In this document: in pieces, positions 1 through 11,724 of the stretch
How the letters are laid out: every line of letters starts with the position of its first letter
Numbering within the stretch: the stretch's first letter is position 1
Source of the DNA: Triatoma infestans
Lineage: Eukaryota > Arthropoda > Insecta > Hemiptera > Reduviidae
Direction: 5' to 3'
Length of the DNA: 64,000 nucleotides
Assembly: GCA_011037195.1 (NCBI GenBank)
Contig: JAAEAF010002505.1
Span: 62,001 to 126,000, forward strand
The notes under the pieces: generated by a model
What the model saw: only the letters and a program-made list of their open reading frames with translations
Databases searched by the model: none
What the model was told of the DNA's origin: nothing
Made by a program: the position numbers and the translations under genes

Positions 1-1432
1 GTCCTCATTCACGCCACTTTCTCTTACGGCCATTTACACAATTAAATTGGCAAACTTGTAATTTTTACTTCAAATTTTTTTAAGCCACCATGGCCTTGCT
101 CCTCCACCCCCTCAGAAACTTTCTAAAATAAATTTTATCCGCAACTGTTTCGAACGAAAGTGATAGATAGTTCTCTGTATGTATGGTTAGTATAACAAGC
201 TTAATGGAACCCGTTGATATGAAAGCCGCACAAAAAAAAAATCTGACTAACGACATTTTAAGCAAAATTTTGTCAGAAACGGTTTCCTTTCGCTTTTATT
301 TCCTCTATTGGGAATATTGAATTTTCAACGGAGATATTTGTTTTCAGGTATTTTTCTTTCGGTGGTAGCTGTTACTTGTCTGTATTACTCCGAGGTTTGG
401 CCTTCAGGTTACTTGGATCTTATTGAGAAAGTTCAAGTTAATTTTTACAAACAGCTACTTTATTTCCCAATAAACTTGCCAACCATCCATTCTGTTAAAT
501 TGCAAATGTAGTTGTAAAAATATTAAGGTTTTGGCATCAGAAAGACTGCGCAGCTGGCTGATGCAGGTATTTAGCAAAATGCCCTCAAGACAGAATACCA
601 AAACGTTGCTAGGATGCCTTAATAATTATTATGTTACTTCGCATACTTATCCCAAGAAACCAAATGGTTTTATTTAGCATTTTAGTTTCTCTGGCATATA
701 AGATTATTGACAGCTTAATTCATATTATTAATAGTTAAAATGTCTAGGACAATATAATTGAGAGATTGCATAACCATTTATATTCTAAAGACATTGAGCA
801 TGCTTTCCATATTCAACTTATAATCCCTTATTTAGATCGTTTTACAAATTAGTCAGTTCTATCCCAATCAAGGCTATCCAACAACCAATCAGCAAAATAC
901 TATACTCAATTTTATTGTGTGATTATAATAAGTATGTTATCAATAAAGAGGAAATTTGCACAAGAAATGGAAATTTTCCCTCATATCCTTCTATAGATGT
1001 CCGGTGTGTAAGTATATTGAACCTGATCGCTGTCATTACCGCGCCAATCATATCTCTCATAGTACTGATTATGATCAAGTAATGATTATAATCTCCTACA
1101 ACCTGATAATACCATTTAAAGCAATATTTTCTACTACAATGCACAAGTACTAAAGCTCAGATCGTTTATTTAAAATGGCTCGAATGTATTTTCAAGTTAT
1201 TACATGCTGACTTTTCTTTTTCTTTTATCTGCTTTTTCAGCTTTTCAGTTCCTACACATAACTACTGCTGTTCATTCCATTCCATTTCAATTCAAATACT
1301 TTATTTTATACTATTATGTTTAGTAATTACTTTTGTATGTCTCAGTTATGTTTATTTAGTTGCACGTAACAAGTAAATGTTTCTTTTACTTTCATTTGTA
1401 ACAAACCCATGTAATTTTTTTACATAAATACA
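1..1432. other. AT-rich non-coding DNA
   Basis: No gene recognised. Possible weak family A-like text lies near 120-180 (a 'gaaagtgatag' phrase). The right end has an ATTCCATTTCAATTCAAAT-type stretch near 1275-1305, which looks like the reverse complement of a LINE 3' UTR polyadenylation region. Short ORFs here have no recognisable domain. Confidence 0.5.
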
Positions 1433-2160
1433 TTTATTATTATTCCTCTGTGGGAAGAGGACCAAACCTTACGCTATCGAAAGCCCCCTGGACCCATATA
1501 GTTACTCCAAAGAAAAACAACAAATCATGGCTAGAACAAAAATCCACCTAAGGTTCATCGCAATCCGCAACAAAGCGAATCATAACCTTAAATGGGAGAA
1601 TAGCCTAAGCTCATTCATAGATAACCTGTTCTGACCAAAGATTCTGAACCTAATTTCCTCACAACCCAAGCAATCTTCATAAGATGGATGAATGATTCTT
1701 CCTCTGTTTCACGGTCTCTACAAAAGAGTCTGACATGAGCTCCATGACGTAGAGATGTCTCCTTAAACCACAATGGCCAGCAAGGGCACCAGATGACTGA
1801 GAGAGGACCGTGAAAGGCACAGCAACATCTCATTAATAGCCCTCTCCGAACCCCTGATGAGCATTTTAGACTGTCGACAACCACTGAGCTCATACATAGA
1901 GTTGTTTGCTGTGGAATTATCCAAGACATATGCCTAAAGACACACCAAAAGCATGTGCGGGACCAATGAATGGGAGAGAGGCGCCAAATTTAGCGAACCT
2001 ATTCACCTCCTCATTCCCAAAAAATCTCCAAGAGACTATACATCCTTCAAAGAAGAAAGCTCTTCCACTCTTCTAGTACCAATTGGAAGTGAAAATATAT
2101 GTATGAACTCAGCATCTTCAACGCAGCTTGAATGTCCATGCAGGTACGAAACACCTTTTA
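1433..2160 (-). pseudogene. I-clade-like non-LTR retrotransposon 3' end with decayed RNase H domain
   Basis: Minus-strand translation in broken frames gives the C-terminal part of an insect I/R1-type element: SQAALKML (RNase H, after the catalytic SDSQAA site), GAASLPFIGPAHAFGV, GCRQSKMLI, LVPLLAGHCGLRRHLYVM, and then EESFIHLM with CLGCEEIRFRIFGQN. The last two match the usual GHC.LR.HL and E.HL..C...R...G ending. The 3' UTR ends with AAGGTTTGGTCC and a (TAA)n tail, seen as TTATTATT on the plus strand at 1433-1443; I elements end in TAA repeats. Several frameshifts and stops make it dead. A diverged copy of the same family is at 55868-56572. Confidence 0.72.
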
Positions 2161-3242
2161 AGTTAGTGTTACATACATTAAATACATTATTTTTTTTTTT
2201 TTTAACGTCATCTGAGTCTAAAATATAAAAATATGTTCTGCGATTGGTCTAACTTGATCATACGGTTAGATATATCATCATAGGATCATACTCAATGGTT
2301 TTGGGCAGATTCTTTTTTATATTTAAATTTCACAATCTAACAGACATAAGGCTTATAATTTTTTTTTAGAAACTTTTTTAAAATTATGAGAGCTTCAGGA
2401 AAGCTGCACTTAAAGCCTTTAACTCAGTTACTTATAAGAATAACCTAACCGAATGAGATTTTAATTTCTCCAACAGTTTTCTCGTTGCCTTAAACTTAAA
2501 ATATTATTGTACAATCATTTCATTTTTATGTAAAATGTATTTTTTTTGTATAATATATTTTTATGTAAAATATCTCAACTTGAAAAAAAAAATGGAATTT
2601 ATGGGAAGTTCCCGTGAAATTATGAATTATGCTCAATTATAAATTGTGTCAAAAGTTTTGCCGGCTAATGACAGAGAGCGCTGCCATATAAACTTTATGG
2701 CTATAATCGCTCCCACCTGTTTTTATATAATTCTAAGCTTATAGTTAAATATAAATTTATTCAGTGAGAGAAAGTTGGAGAGGGTTTCATATCAGATACT
2801 TTTTTAGCAGTAAAATTATCTTGAATTGTAAATGCACGCCGCTCCAGGACAAGATATTTTTTTGTTTAAATACACTTCAAGAAATAGACTAATCCTGTTC
2901 TCGTTATTGCCAGAAAGAGGTTGTCCCGTACCCTTACTAATTATATTACCAGTAGTAATACCAGCGAAATGCCAGTTCCAAGATTGTCAGTAACAATGTT
3001 GTAATAGAGTGTGGAAGGGAGATAAGCTGGTGAAGGAAGAAGAAGCCTGAAGCTAAGTAGCGGAGCGCGGCAGTAGAAGGAGATGCATTTAGTTAAGAGT
3101 AGAGTAGTAAGTCTGTTTAAGGCAAGCTAGGCTACGTGGTGGCATGATGTCGTCTGGCGGTGTAGCAGTCACAGTGGTGGTAGTTGTTATTAAGCAGACG
3201 TCGCTGCAGGCAAGATATACACACCGCTCACCGCTCTCTCTG

Positions 3243-3250
3243 TGACGTCA
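3243..3250. promoter_or_regulatory. Perfect CRE-like octamer (TGACGTCA)
   Basis: Palindromic TGACGTCA, the consensus binding site of CREB/ATF bZIP factors, inside the GC-richer patch at 3000-3340. A second perfect octamer lies at 3574-3581. A functional role is not shown by the sequence. Confidence 0.3.
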
Positions 3251-3573
3251 GATGGTGCAGACTAGCAGCACAAGAAAGACAGGTCCACTCAACAGATGGG
3301 GCCGTCACGGTAGGACGCAACAAGCAAACGTCTTTTCTTTTTTTTCTTTTTTCCACCCAATCAGAAGTTTCAACAACTGATCACATTTGTAATGAAACAT
3401 TATACTCCATTATTAATTTTTTTTTTCCTCGCTTAATTTAGATAAAGTGTATCATCATTAAAAAAGAAAAAAAATTGAAATAGGTGGCGCCATCTTTTTC
3501 TTAACCTCCTTTATCTTTCCTGTCTCCTTTATCTTTCGTTTCTTCGGTTTTTGAAAATTTTACGACAAAAACA

Positions 3574-3581
3574 TGACGTCA
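3574..3581. promoter_or_regulatory. Perfect CRE-like octamer (TGACGTCA)
   Basis: Second palindromic TGACGTCA, about 330 bp from the first, in the context acaTGACGTCAcat. Possibly chance; a third copy is at 62159-62166. Confidence 0.28.
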
Positions 3582-4892
3582 CATATTCGCCTTTCTCTTA
3601 TCACACTACTCTCAGCTTCACAGAACAAAACTTAATATATGAATATTAAACACAATTGGGCAAAATGTAGTAGCAACTACAAATTATAAACAACAGTTTC
3701 ATTAGTTAAGATATAGTACAAATGTTATTGTAGTTTATATTTTTATTTTCTCTTTACAACTGCTGTAGGAGGAAATATTACAATCGTGCTCGATTTTAGA
3801 AATGTCACCTGAATACGAAAAAAATGTTTTTAGCCAATGGTAATATTAACACAGAAAATTGTTGTTTTTTTTATCAGAGTTTTGCCATTATATTCTACTT
3901 CATTTTATGGTCATTTCCCACTTTTTTGGGGGGAGGGGCGTTTTGGCCATCGTCAGAATCATTTGGCACTTACTGTAAGTGAAATATATGTTCGGGAGAG
4001 GGGTTCTTGACTTTGTGATATTAGGCTAGTCGACCGAACTCATCTGTTTTTTCTCCTTAAAGAGATTCTGAGAATGGACAAACGGATCAATACCCACAAA
4101 CTGTGTTATATTTTCTAGTTCTCCCTAGACCTAATTCACTGAACTATATTTTATTAAATATATGTTGTGAATAAATTTGTAATTCAAATATTTCTTTATC
4201 TTCATAATATTTTCACTGTTTCTGCCTCTCTCTAGCTCTCCCTATTTGAAAGTAATTTTAATGTTCATTCCTAATTCAGCTCGATACATAGAAAGCGCTA
4301 AGGAGAGAAAGAGAGAGAGAACCATCTCCAAGATTTTGACGGAGGAACTTTTGAAAGTAAACAGCAACCATCAACAGTACTGGCATATTCACAATAAGGA
4401 GGGAATTAAATTATATCAATTAAGATAGAACGCGCAGCTTGCAGATTGAAATGAGAATAAGAGAGAATATATTCAGAGGTATGGAGGAAGAGAGGATGGT
4501 GAGAGAATACAAGGAACGTCAGCATCACCACTGAAATCTACTGTCACAATTCAAATGCTAATTTATGGTAACAAGAAGAGTAAATGGGAATTACGCCAGT
4601 GCCAGCTAGATGGGCTCGTGTGTATGTGTGAGGTGTGCGCACCTCATCATGGTTACAGCTACGATTGTTGCCGTGGTTTTTATATGGCCGGGAGGACCGC
4701 ATTTCGATCTCACTTATAGGCGTTGAGTCTTTGGATTTATGTCAGTCAGGATATGGTTTAACTTTGATTTTTTTTTTGTTAAATAGGTTTACAGAATTGT
4801 AATAAATTGTTTGGTATTTATTTTGGAATTTTAGTATCCTCTATTGTTATAGTAATTATCAGTTTACGGGCAAAACGAAAATGATGGGAAAA

Positions 4893-4990
4893 AATATCTG
4901 GTGTAAAACAATACACAACTTTCTCTTACTCTTAATTCTCAAAGTGCTAATTCATAATTTTTTTGGTGAAAACCTTAATTTTTCTCGACC
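4893..4990 (+). repeat. Family A repeat, short decayed remnant
   Basis: Begins ATCTGGTGTAAAACAATA, then ACTTTCTCTTACT (the family A 5' terminus), and jumps after ~45 bp to GGTGAAAACC, a 3'-half phrase. It looks internally deleted. Confidence 0.5.
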
Positions 4991-7240
4991 ATGGGTTCGT
5001 TCATTTTGTAGGTGGATTGACACAGAAACTGGCACTGAACTGACTACGAAGTAAGGAAAATCGGATAGAGTGATCGAGTGAAGAAGTATGATGATTGTTC
5101 GTAGCGCGGTGAATGTTGAATAGTGTAGCATTGGTACCTTGGGAATCTCTTGAAGAAGGATTTGACTAGTTGTCTCTTGCCTGTTCTATAGGTAGTGAGC
5201 TAGTATGGTAGAGCTAGCTTAGTGAACCCTTTAAGGCTGGAAGTTGATGTACCGACTAATCTTCATTAAAGTTCTGATGACTGATTGTCAGCGCCCTCAT
5301 TTGGCCAGCTTTTTATTCAATTTCTGTAACCGCTAGAAAGAGCTTCCAGTAGAGAAGCTGGCTATCAAAATTGAAGCTCATTCGTGAACACTCGTGGGTA
5401 TGATCTATAAAGTAGTAATGCTTAGTTGACGTACGCTTTAGAGGAGCCAGTGGTGCGGTTGGTGACGGAATTTTTGAGTCCAGCTTTTGTGTGGTAATTG
5501 GGTTTCAAGTCAGTATTTTATTTTGCAGTGATAAGGCATTTTTAAGGGAAGTCAAATTATTCTACTGCCACAGAATTACCTCATTATTTCCGGAAAAAGT
5601 TGCAAATAATAAAAGTGCTTTATCTACGGCATATAGTGGCCTAACAAGATTTTCAGAAGATCACACATTCACGATCGACGATTTTTGACCAAACATACGT
5701 GATGGTCTAAACGGAAGTACAAGTTCGTTTATTAACCTATCAGTTCATAATATGGCCACGCCTTTATTTTTTTACTTTTGCAGCTGGTAAAGTTTTCTCA
5801 AAATTATTTTCTCCTAACAAATATTTAATAAAACTCTGGTATTGGAATTATATCAAAATCTCAAAATAATGTTAAAAATAAATAAAATCTGCAATAAAAA
5901 AATGCAATATACTTTTTATTATATATCTTGTTTATATAAAGAAACCGACTAAGCAATCTACAACAATAAAAAAATAAATGTATTTCTCTTCTATTGGCGC
6001 TGCTAATCTTATTTATCTTGGCAATTGCTGGCGTTCTGTAAATCGTCACGTTCTCTACCTGGCCCAAGTACAAACTTGAAAACGAGTTTTTCATTTTTCT
6101 CAACAGGATAACAAACTTCTTCAGGAAATTGATGGCTATGAAAAAATTTGTTTTTCTTTAAGTACTTTCTAAAAAAATATCAGATCAAATCTTTATTACT
6201 ATTGGCTTAACTTGTTTGGTTAAGTTTTTTATTAACATTTTGTTTATTTCACTAAAATGTTGAATTAATTAGTTACTTTCAGATAATTTATGTAAGTTAA
6301 ACAATTATTATTATTTTTTTTTTACTAAAGAACTGTCTAGTTTATGTCATTATTCTCTTTAGCCTACGTCTGGGTAAATAAACTATCTTGGAAAAGAAGC
6401 TCAGAGTTGATTATCTGGTTTAGGTACTGCCATGGGATCGGTCAAGAAGCTTATCGGTCAAAAATCCTCCATCCGGAATTGAGATGTGGCTGGATATTTA
6501 TTTTTTCTCTTTTTCACGATATTCTGGAAAACAATTCTGACTTTTTTCTTAAAACTTTGTACATATTTAAGTGTAATAATTTTATGTGAAGCACTGAAAA
6601 AATTTGATTTCAGGGTTTCTGATTGAACTGGGGCCTCAGCTTTTCTCGAGGGAAATCAAGGGAACTAAATGTTTTGGTAAGAATTCCAACGATAGAAAGT
6701 TGTGTGTGAATCACCGGAGAGTTTTTTAAATCTGCTGAAACTTGCGAATTTGTTTTTTCAGATTCCCTTGGACTACCACGAGGGAAATAATGTGGAGTGC
6801 CTTATCTGGCTCCGTTCAGCTAGTCCTAAAGCCAACCCTGCACCATTGTGGTGGCAGCACAAGGGCACCTTATCTATTTTTTTGCTATTCTCCCATGTTC
6901 TACCTTCAACCGATAGAGCCAAAAATTTCGCAGCAGGTTTTCTATTGACTTCAACGTGGTCATTGTGGGATGACATCAAATCTTATACTAAGAAATAAAA
7001 GTATCATCCAAATTTCACACTTGATCCTGCATTGTTCTTTTGATCTTGCGCCAGGCGCATGTTAAAACATAATCTTCTTATTTCATTTATTCTTCGAGGT
7101 GAAAAAAGAAGACTGATTCATTATGAATTTGATTCATTAATGAAACAAAGCTGATTTGAGAAGCATGAAAGCATAACGAATAAGAGGGAGTACAATAGAC
7201 CTGTTAGGGCCTAACATATGTAACCCTGGCTACATCCCTT
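4991..7240. other. AT-rich non-coding DNA
   Basis: No gene recognised. Scattered phrases at 6520-6575 (gatattctgga..., then aaaactttgtacata) resemble strongly decayed minus-oriented family A. The longest ORFs (e.g. 6702-6998) lack codon bias or domains. Confidence 0.4.
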
Positions 7241-7448
7241 TAAAATAAAAAAATCTGGTGGAAACGCTCACATGAATTTTTCAAAACTGTAAAGCTTGTG
7301 CAAATTTAAATTTAAACTTAACTGATATACCTCAAATTCCCCACTAAAATCAATTTTTTCATAATAATGTTACAGATAAAAGTGATATGTTTCTGTCTGT
7401 GCAGCAGCCATTCCAAGTTTAAAGAAAATCGTTATAACCGTTTGCGTG

Positions 7449-8459
7449 GGGGTCAAGGGGTTTCTCCAGTCTAGTGGGGATACCCCAGGGTGAATAGCAG
7501 GCCTCACCTCCTATTCCTCAGGACCGTCCGAGCGCAGCATTTAGTATTACTGCACCCTTCTCGAGGTGACCCTGTTTGTTACAAAACTCGACGGATCTAG
7601 ACCTGGACGTCGATAAAAGTTCCCGACGAATAGGTGTACCCGTCGGTCATCCGAGGCGGTGTCCCGGGGGCAGCCTCGAGGATGCACCCTCCCGGCCCGG
7701 GGGTAATACAGGCTGTATTATAATGGTGCCTCTCTGAAACGGGCCAAATCAGGGAGTAATAAATGCCTTGCTGTGTCATGCGGGGCTGTGGACACAGTCG
7801 ACTCAAGATTCCCCAGCTACTCGTGGGATCAGCCATGGAAGAATTCAAGAAAACTGAAGAATGGTAGAAGGAAGAAAGAAAGAAGAAGAAAAGGAAGAAC
7901 GGGCGGGCAGGCACCGCCGTACCACCAACTGCAGTCTAGTGAAGGGAAGGGAGCAAGAGCAAGGGAGGGGAGGGAGAAGGGAAGGGAGCAGTCAGGATGA
8001 GGAAGGGAGCAAGAAGGCTCCAACTCATCCTCCTGGTGCAGGTAGGATGGCGGAGGCACCAGGAAGGAAAAAGCGCCTCAGAGGGAAGAGGAGGACGCTG
8101 CCGCTGCCGCCCCCGGGACAACCGGGAGCGATAGACGATCCCCTGAGGAAAGGCCTTAGTGGGGCAGGAGTCAGATGGTATCTCCGCGCGCTTTCTGAGG
8201 GCATGAAGCCTCAGGAGGCGAGGGCGGAGGCAGAAACGCATAGGGCACTCGAGGGGAGGCAGTAGCCCACCTCAGCTTGCGCAAGGTAAGCGGGAAAGGT
8301 AAAATACCCACCCTAGAACCTTACAGGATTTTGGGATTCCTTAGGATGCTCAACCTGGAGAGGGTGCTATAGATGAGCTAGCTTATCTTGGGCACCGGGG
8401 GGTACAATAGATCAACTAAAATGGTCGCGGTACAGAACCCTCATAAAAAAAAAAAAAAT
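7449..8459 (+). mobile_element. GC-rich non-LTR retroelement (truncated or SINE-like) with poly(A) tail
   Basis: About 1 kb of GC-rich sequence inserted in an AT-rich family A copy. It starts GGGGTCAAGGGG, ends with an A14 tract at 8445-8458, and is flanked by a short CGTG repeat (7445-7448 and 8460-8463). A 5' GGGG start, poly(A) 3' end and insertion into a known repeat indicate target-primed reverse transcription. It contains a 134-codon ORF with no RT, so it is either a 5' fragment joined to a 3' tail or a non-autonomous derivative. The family is not recognised. Confidence 0.65.
7861..8265 (+). CDS. Putative ORF1 (gag-like) fragment in the non-LTR element
   Basis: 134 codons. The N-terminal half is Lys/Glu/Arg-rich and low-complexity (KKEEEKEE, GRGGRREG). 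The C-terminal third reads GLSGAGVRWYLRALSEG followed by MKPQEARAEAE. That basic-to-helical layout is typical of ORF1 proteins of insect non-LTR elements before the zinc knuckles, which are missing here. Base composition is far GC-richer than the surroundings. No host homolog recognised; it could also be a chance ORF in a GC-rich repeat. Confidence 0.3.
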   Translation: MVEGRKKEEEKEERAGRHRRTTNCSLVKGREQEQGRGGRREGSSQDEEGSKKAPTHPPGAGRMAEAPGRKKRLRGKRRTLPLPPPGQPGAIDDPLRKGLSGAGVRWYLRALSEGMKPQEARAEAETHRALEGRQ

Positions 8460-9039
8460 CGTGAAAATTCCAAAAAACACAAAAACATTTTCTGTAAAGT
8501 AGCACTTCCTGAAAATCGATTTTCTTCAAATTTGGAATTCTTTTAATGCTTCTAGTGTGTGTTAATATTATTTAGGTGGAAAATCCATATATTATACTGA
8601 ACTGGTACTTTAGAGGAAAGCATGACACTACGTTCTCCCAGAACCGTCAAAAGATTCAATTTTCCCGGGAAAATGTTTCAAATAAAATTGATGTGTTTAT
8701 GTGTGTGTAGATTGCAAACGACTAGAAAATCGTTGGAGCCATTTTCGAGAAAATCAAGAAAAAATGGAAACACTTTTTATTAAAGACGCCCTTCTGTGAT
8801 GGATTTGCTCGAAATCATTGTTTTTGATACCGCTGTAGTACCTAAATGGAATATTAATTTGAGCTTCCTCCGATTTTTCATTTTTGAGATATTCTGTTGA
8901 CAACACACACACACACACATTCGGTAAAACATTTGTTCGTACGCAGACTAAACATCTATTTCCGGTGAAATCTCAAATCCAAATTCAATCTGGCACGATT
9001 GCAATACTTCCCTATTACTAGAAGTAAGAAAAAGTACAA

Positions 9040-9720
9040 TCAAATACGAATTTCATGCAATATTTCGTTTTTTGAAGTAGTGTTCTGGTGAAAACCGAAT
9101 TTCCTTTCTCCACAATAAGAGACGTGGAAAAATCGCATGTAACACTCACATGACTTACTGCAATTATTTATAATTCTCGGAAAATTACAAATTGTCTTCA
9201 ACTTGGAATTTTTGCTAAACATTTGGTTGACTTTGGTATTACTTTTAAATATGTGGGGATTATACTTGTTGGTTTGGAGGCACGGGACTATTCAATGGCA
9301 ACGTCCAACAAAACTTGTGATGGTAATTTTATGTCAATTCTAACCAAACTAGTTAACCAGTCAAAGTTTCAAGAAAATCGTTGGACCAATTTCCGATAAA
9401 ACTGCAAAATGCTTGATAAACAAAAAAAAATCAACAAAATCGATTAACAGTTTTTGACCGAAATGTTCGATGTCGAATGCGAAAGTTGGGGAACATAAAC
9501 CGAATATAAAATTTGAACTTGTTGCGATTTTTCGTTTTTGGCAATAAAGTAGAATATATAATATACCTACACTTATTCGTATTATATCACTAAAAACACT
9601 TCCTTTATAGTAGTCAGAGTATCTCACAACATATATTTCCGGTGAATACTCATTTTTTTGAAAATTTGTGATCCTATCGCTATACTTCCGTTTTGTATCA
9701 ATGAGAGAAAATAATAAACA
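9040..9720 (+). repeat. Family A repeat, second copy head-to-tail with the previous
   Basis: After a ~90-bp junction that contains another 'ggtgaaaacc' fragment, a new start appears: ATCGCATGTAACACTCACATGACTTACTGC at about 9131 (split phrase), then 'cttcaacttggaatttttgctaaac'. It continues with 'aagaaaatcgttggacca', 'gcgatttttcgtttttgg' and 'atttccggtgaatactca', and ends near 'caatgagagaaaataata'. It is more decayed than the copy at 7241. Confidence 0.65.
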
Positions 9721-11179
9721 ATAGGGAAGTTTAACAACTAATTATTATAAAGTAAACAAAAACAGTCAAAAATGTATAAATTAATTAACAAAGTAAAAAA
9801 AAAAACAAAACAAAATTAGTATAATTAGTATAAGAGGATTAAAATAAATACATAAAAATGGGCAAGTTTTTAAAGTTCCAGTTTGTTTGGTAACCAACCA
9901 GAGAGATATTGAACAGCCCGGCGACGGGGGGGAACATTTCTCTTTGTTTTTCCCCCCAAGACCATTTTCATTAAACAATAGCCTAAACTCTCTCGCTCTA
10001 CCTAGAGATGGTACTCCTTTTGCTCTTTGTTTTAACTCTTTAACGTTCGCGGCCTGTCTCTCTACGGATCTACCAGGAGGAGAAAAAGTTTTTTCCATAA
10101 AAAAAAGAAGGGAAAAGCCTTAAAAGAAGGTTGTTTTCCACTGGTTATTATAGTCTTGTTTTACTTCTCACTCAACATTTCCTAGTTGTTAATTTATTTA
10201 GAAAGCACTGACCGGCTTGCCACGGGGTGGTGTGAGGTACCTCTGGGAAGGATTAATTCAATTTATCTACAACCTTACTATGGGGGAAGAGGGACATTTC
10301 TCTGTTTTGTAACTTCTCTTTCCACTTTTCATCCTATATTACATAATTTACTTAATTTTTCTCTGTTTTTTTTTTTTTTTTTTTTTATTCAACTCCTAAC
10401 TTTTCCCAGTTTGCTAAGTTTGCGCACACAGTTATAACAATTTACTGTTCCATGAATTTGTAGAAAAAGTAATCCCGTGCAAAGTACTAGCTAAAGTAAT
10501 AAACAGTTTACATTTAACTCATTTTATCATTTTCATGCTCTGTTTATCATTTATACTTAAAAAATAATCTAACATCAATCTTAACTTATCAATCTACATT
10601 TAAAAAATAAATTACGATTTCTAAAGAAGTATAACCAAACTAACTCCTACTGTCTCATAATTCGATTTTATAAATCACACCATTAATCGATACCAAATAA
10701 TAAACTTATCGATATTAATATTATATATTAAAATAAATTTTCTAATCCAACTAAATGATGGAGATAATCTATATGCTATGTGTGTAATACTTGTTGGTGA
10801 GGATTAGATATTTATAAAAAAAATTGTTGGACATATATGTGTATAGTTTATAGAATTATTATTTCATATTATATATAAAAACTCGCTTGTATTATTATTA
10901 AAATATATTATCCTTATATACTTTTTTTTTCCGTTGATAGTCAAATATTTTATAGGAAATAAGGAAAATAAAAATTTATATTATTTGAAGGCTTAAATTT
11001 TTTTGGTATTTTCTGATGTGAAAAACTACCTTGATTAGAAAGATTAAATAATTTCTAATAAGTCCACTTTTTAGTTTTGTTACTTTATCTTACTTAATGT
11101 AATAGCGAATTGTCTGCATGTGTAGGTGTATATGTTCACGAAATTGCTCAAAAATAAGAAATCTCCGGTAACAGAAACT
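9721..11179. other. AT-rich non-coding DNA
   Basis: No gene recognised. 9900-10110 has moderate GC and T-rich tracts. A T18-type run lies at about 10367-10386. 10450-11100 is strongly AT-rich. ORFs (9781-10098 and others) have no domain and no plausible codon use. Confidence 0.45.
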
Positions 11180-11705
11180 TGGTCCTACTTGAAGTTTCGG
11201 ATAAAAATCCATCAACCAGATTTCAGATTTTACGGATTTTTTTTAGTTTCTCACGATTATCTTGAAAATGGCGCCAATGATTTTCTTGAAACTTCGTATA
11301 ATATATCGAAATACCTATCACTTTTATTTGAAACAATTTCACCAGGAAAATATACTTGGGGGAGGGGAACACTAGCGTTGAGTTGTTTCACTTTTTTGAG
11401 TTTTTTTGGGGGCAATATTCTCGGAAGCAACTTCCGAGAGTTCCTTTAAATTTGGAATCCTGAAAACTTGGCAGATAGTTCTGAGATATGGGTGGGATAA
11501 ATTTCAACTGTTGTTTGTTCAATATTATTGGCACTCCCTTTTGGAGTACAACATAATCATTCTACTACCTGGATAGGCTTCACCCTTACCCGCTCTATAT
11601 TTATGTTACGAATAGAATTTGAAGTTGAAAGAAAATATTTTCTATATAATTGGATTAGCAGCAAATAACAGGAAGTCGTGCGATTGTTTCACACCAGATT
11701 TTCAC
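11180..11705 (-). repeat. Family A repeat, minus orientation, first of a pair
   Basis: Reading the plus strand, this is the reverse of family A: 'ataaaaatccatcaacca', 'ttttagtttctcacgatt', 'cacttttatttgaaaca', 'gggaacactagcgttgag'. It ends at 11668-11705 with 'caggaagtcgtgcgattgt' and 'ttcacaccagatttt', the reverse complement of the family 5' terminus. Its 3' part is lost. Confidence 0.68.
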
Positions 11706-11724
11706 TTCCTGTTAGTATTCCTAG

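Larger units (their letters stand above)
2161..4892. other. Non-coding DNA with a GC-richer patch and two CRE octamers
   Basis: Mostly AT-rich. The part 3000-3340 is clearly GC-richer and contains a perfect TGACGTCA octamer at 3243-3250. A second lies at 3574-3581. GA-rich text at 4295-4320 and 4435-4510 is low-complexity. The stretch 4640-4720 contains a faint B-box-like GCATTTCGATCTC but no convincing tRNA-like head. No gene recognised. Confidence 0.4.
7241..9035 (+). repeat. Family A repeat copy split by a nested retroelement
   Basis: The left part, 7247-7448, starts AAATCTGGTGGAAACGCTCA and runs through 'aaaagtgatatgtttctg' and 'ttccaagtttaaagaaaatcg'. The right part, 8460-9035, resumes with 'gaaaattccaaaaaacac', goes on to 'gattttcttcaaatttgg', 'ccatatattatactga', 'aatgtttcaaataaaa' and a CA microsatellite at 8904-8919, and ends 'actagaagtaagaaaaagta'. 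The two parts together give one element of about 0.78 kb, interrupted by the GC-rich insertion at 7449-8459. No coding capacity is visible in the repeat itself. Confidence 0.75.

Noticed and set aside
956..1153. Short ORFs on both strands near 1 kb
   Set aside because: Antiparallel overlap in AT-rich DNA, no recognisable product.
7936..8241. 101-codon minus-strand ORF opposite the gag-like ORF
   Set aside because: Shadow of the GC-rich element; no motif, and the plus frame has the more plausible ORF1-like content.
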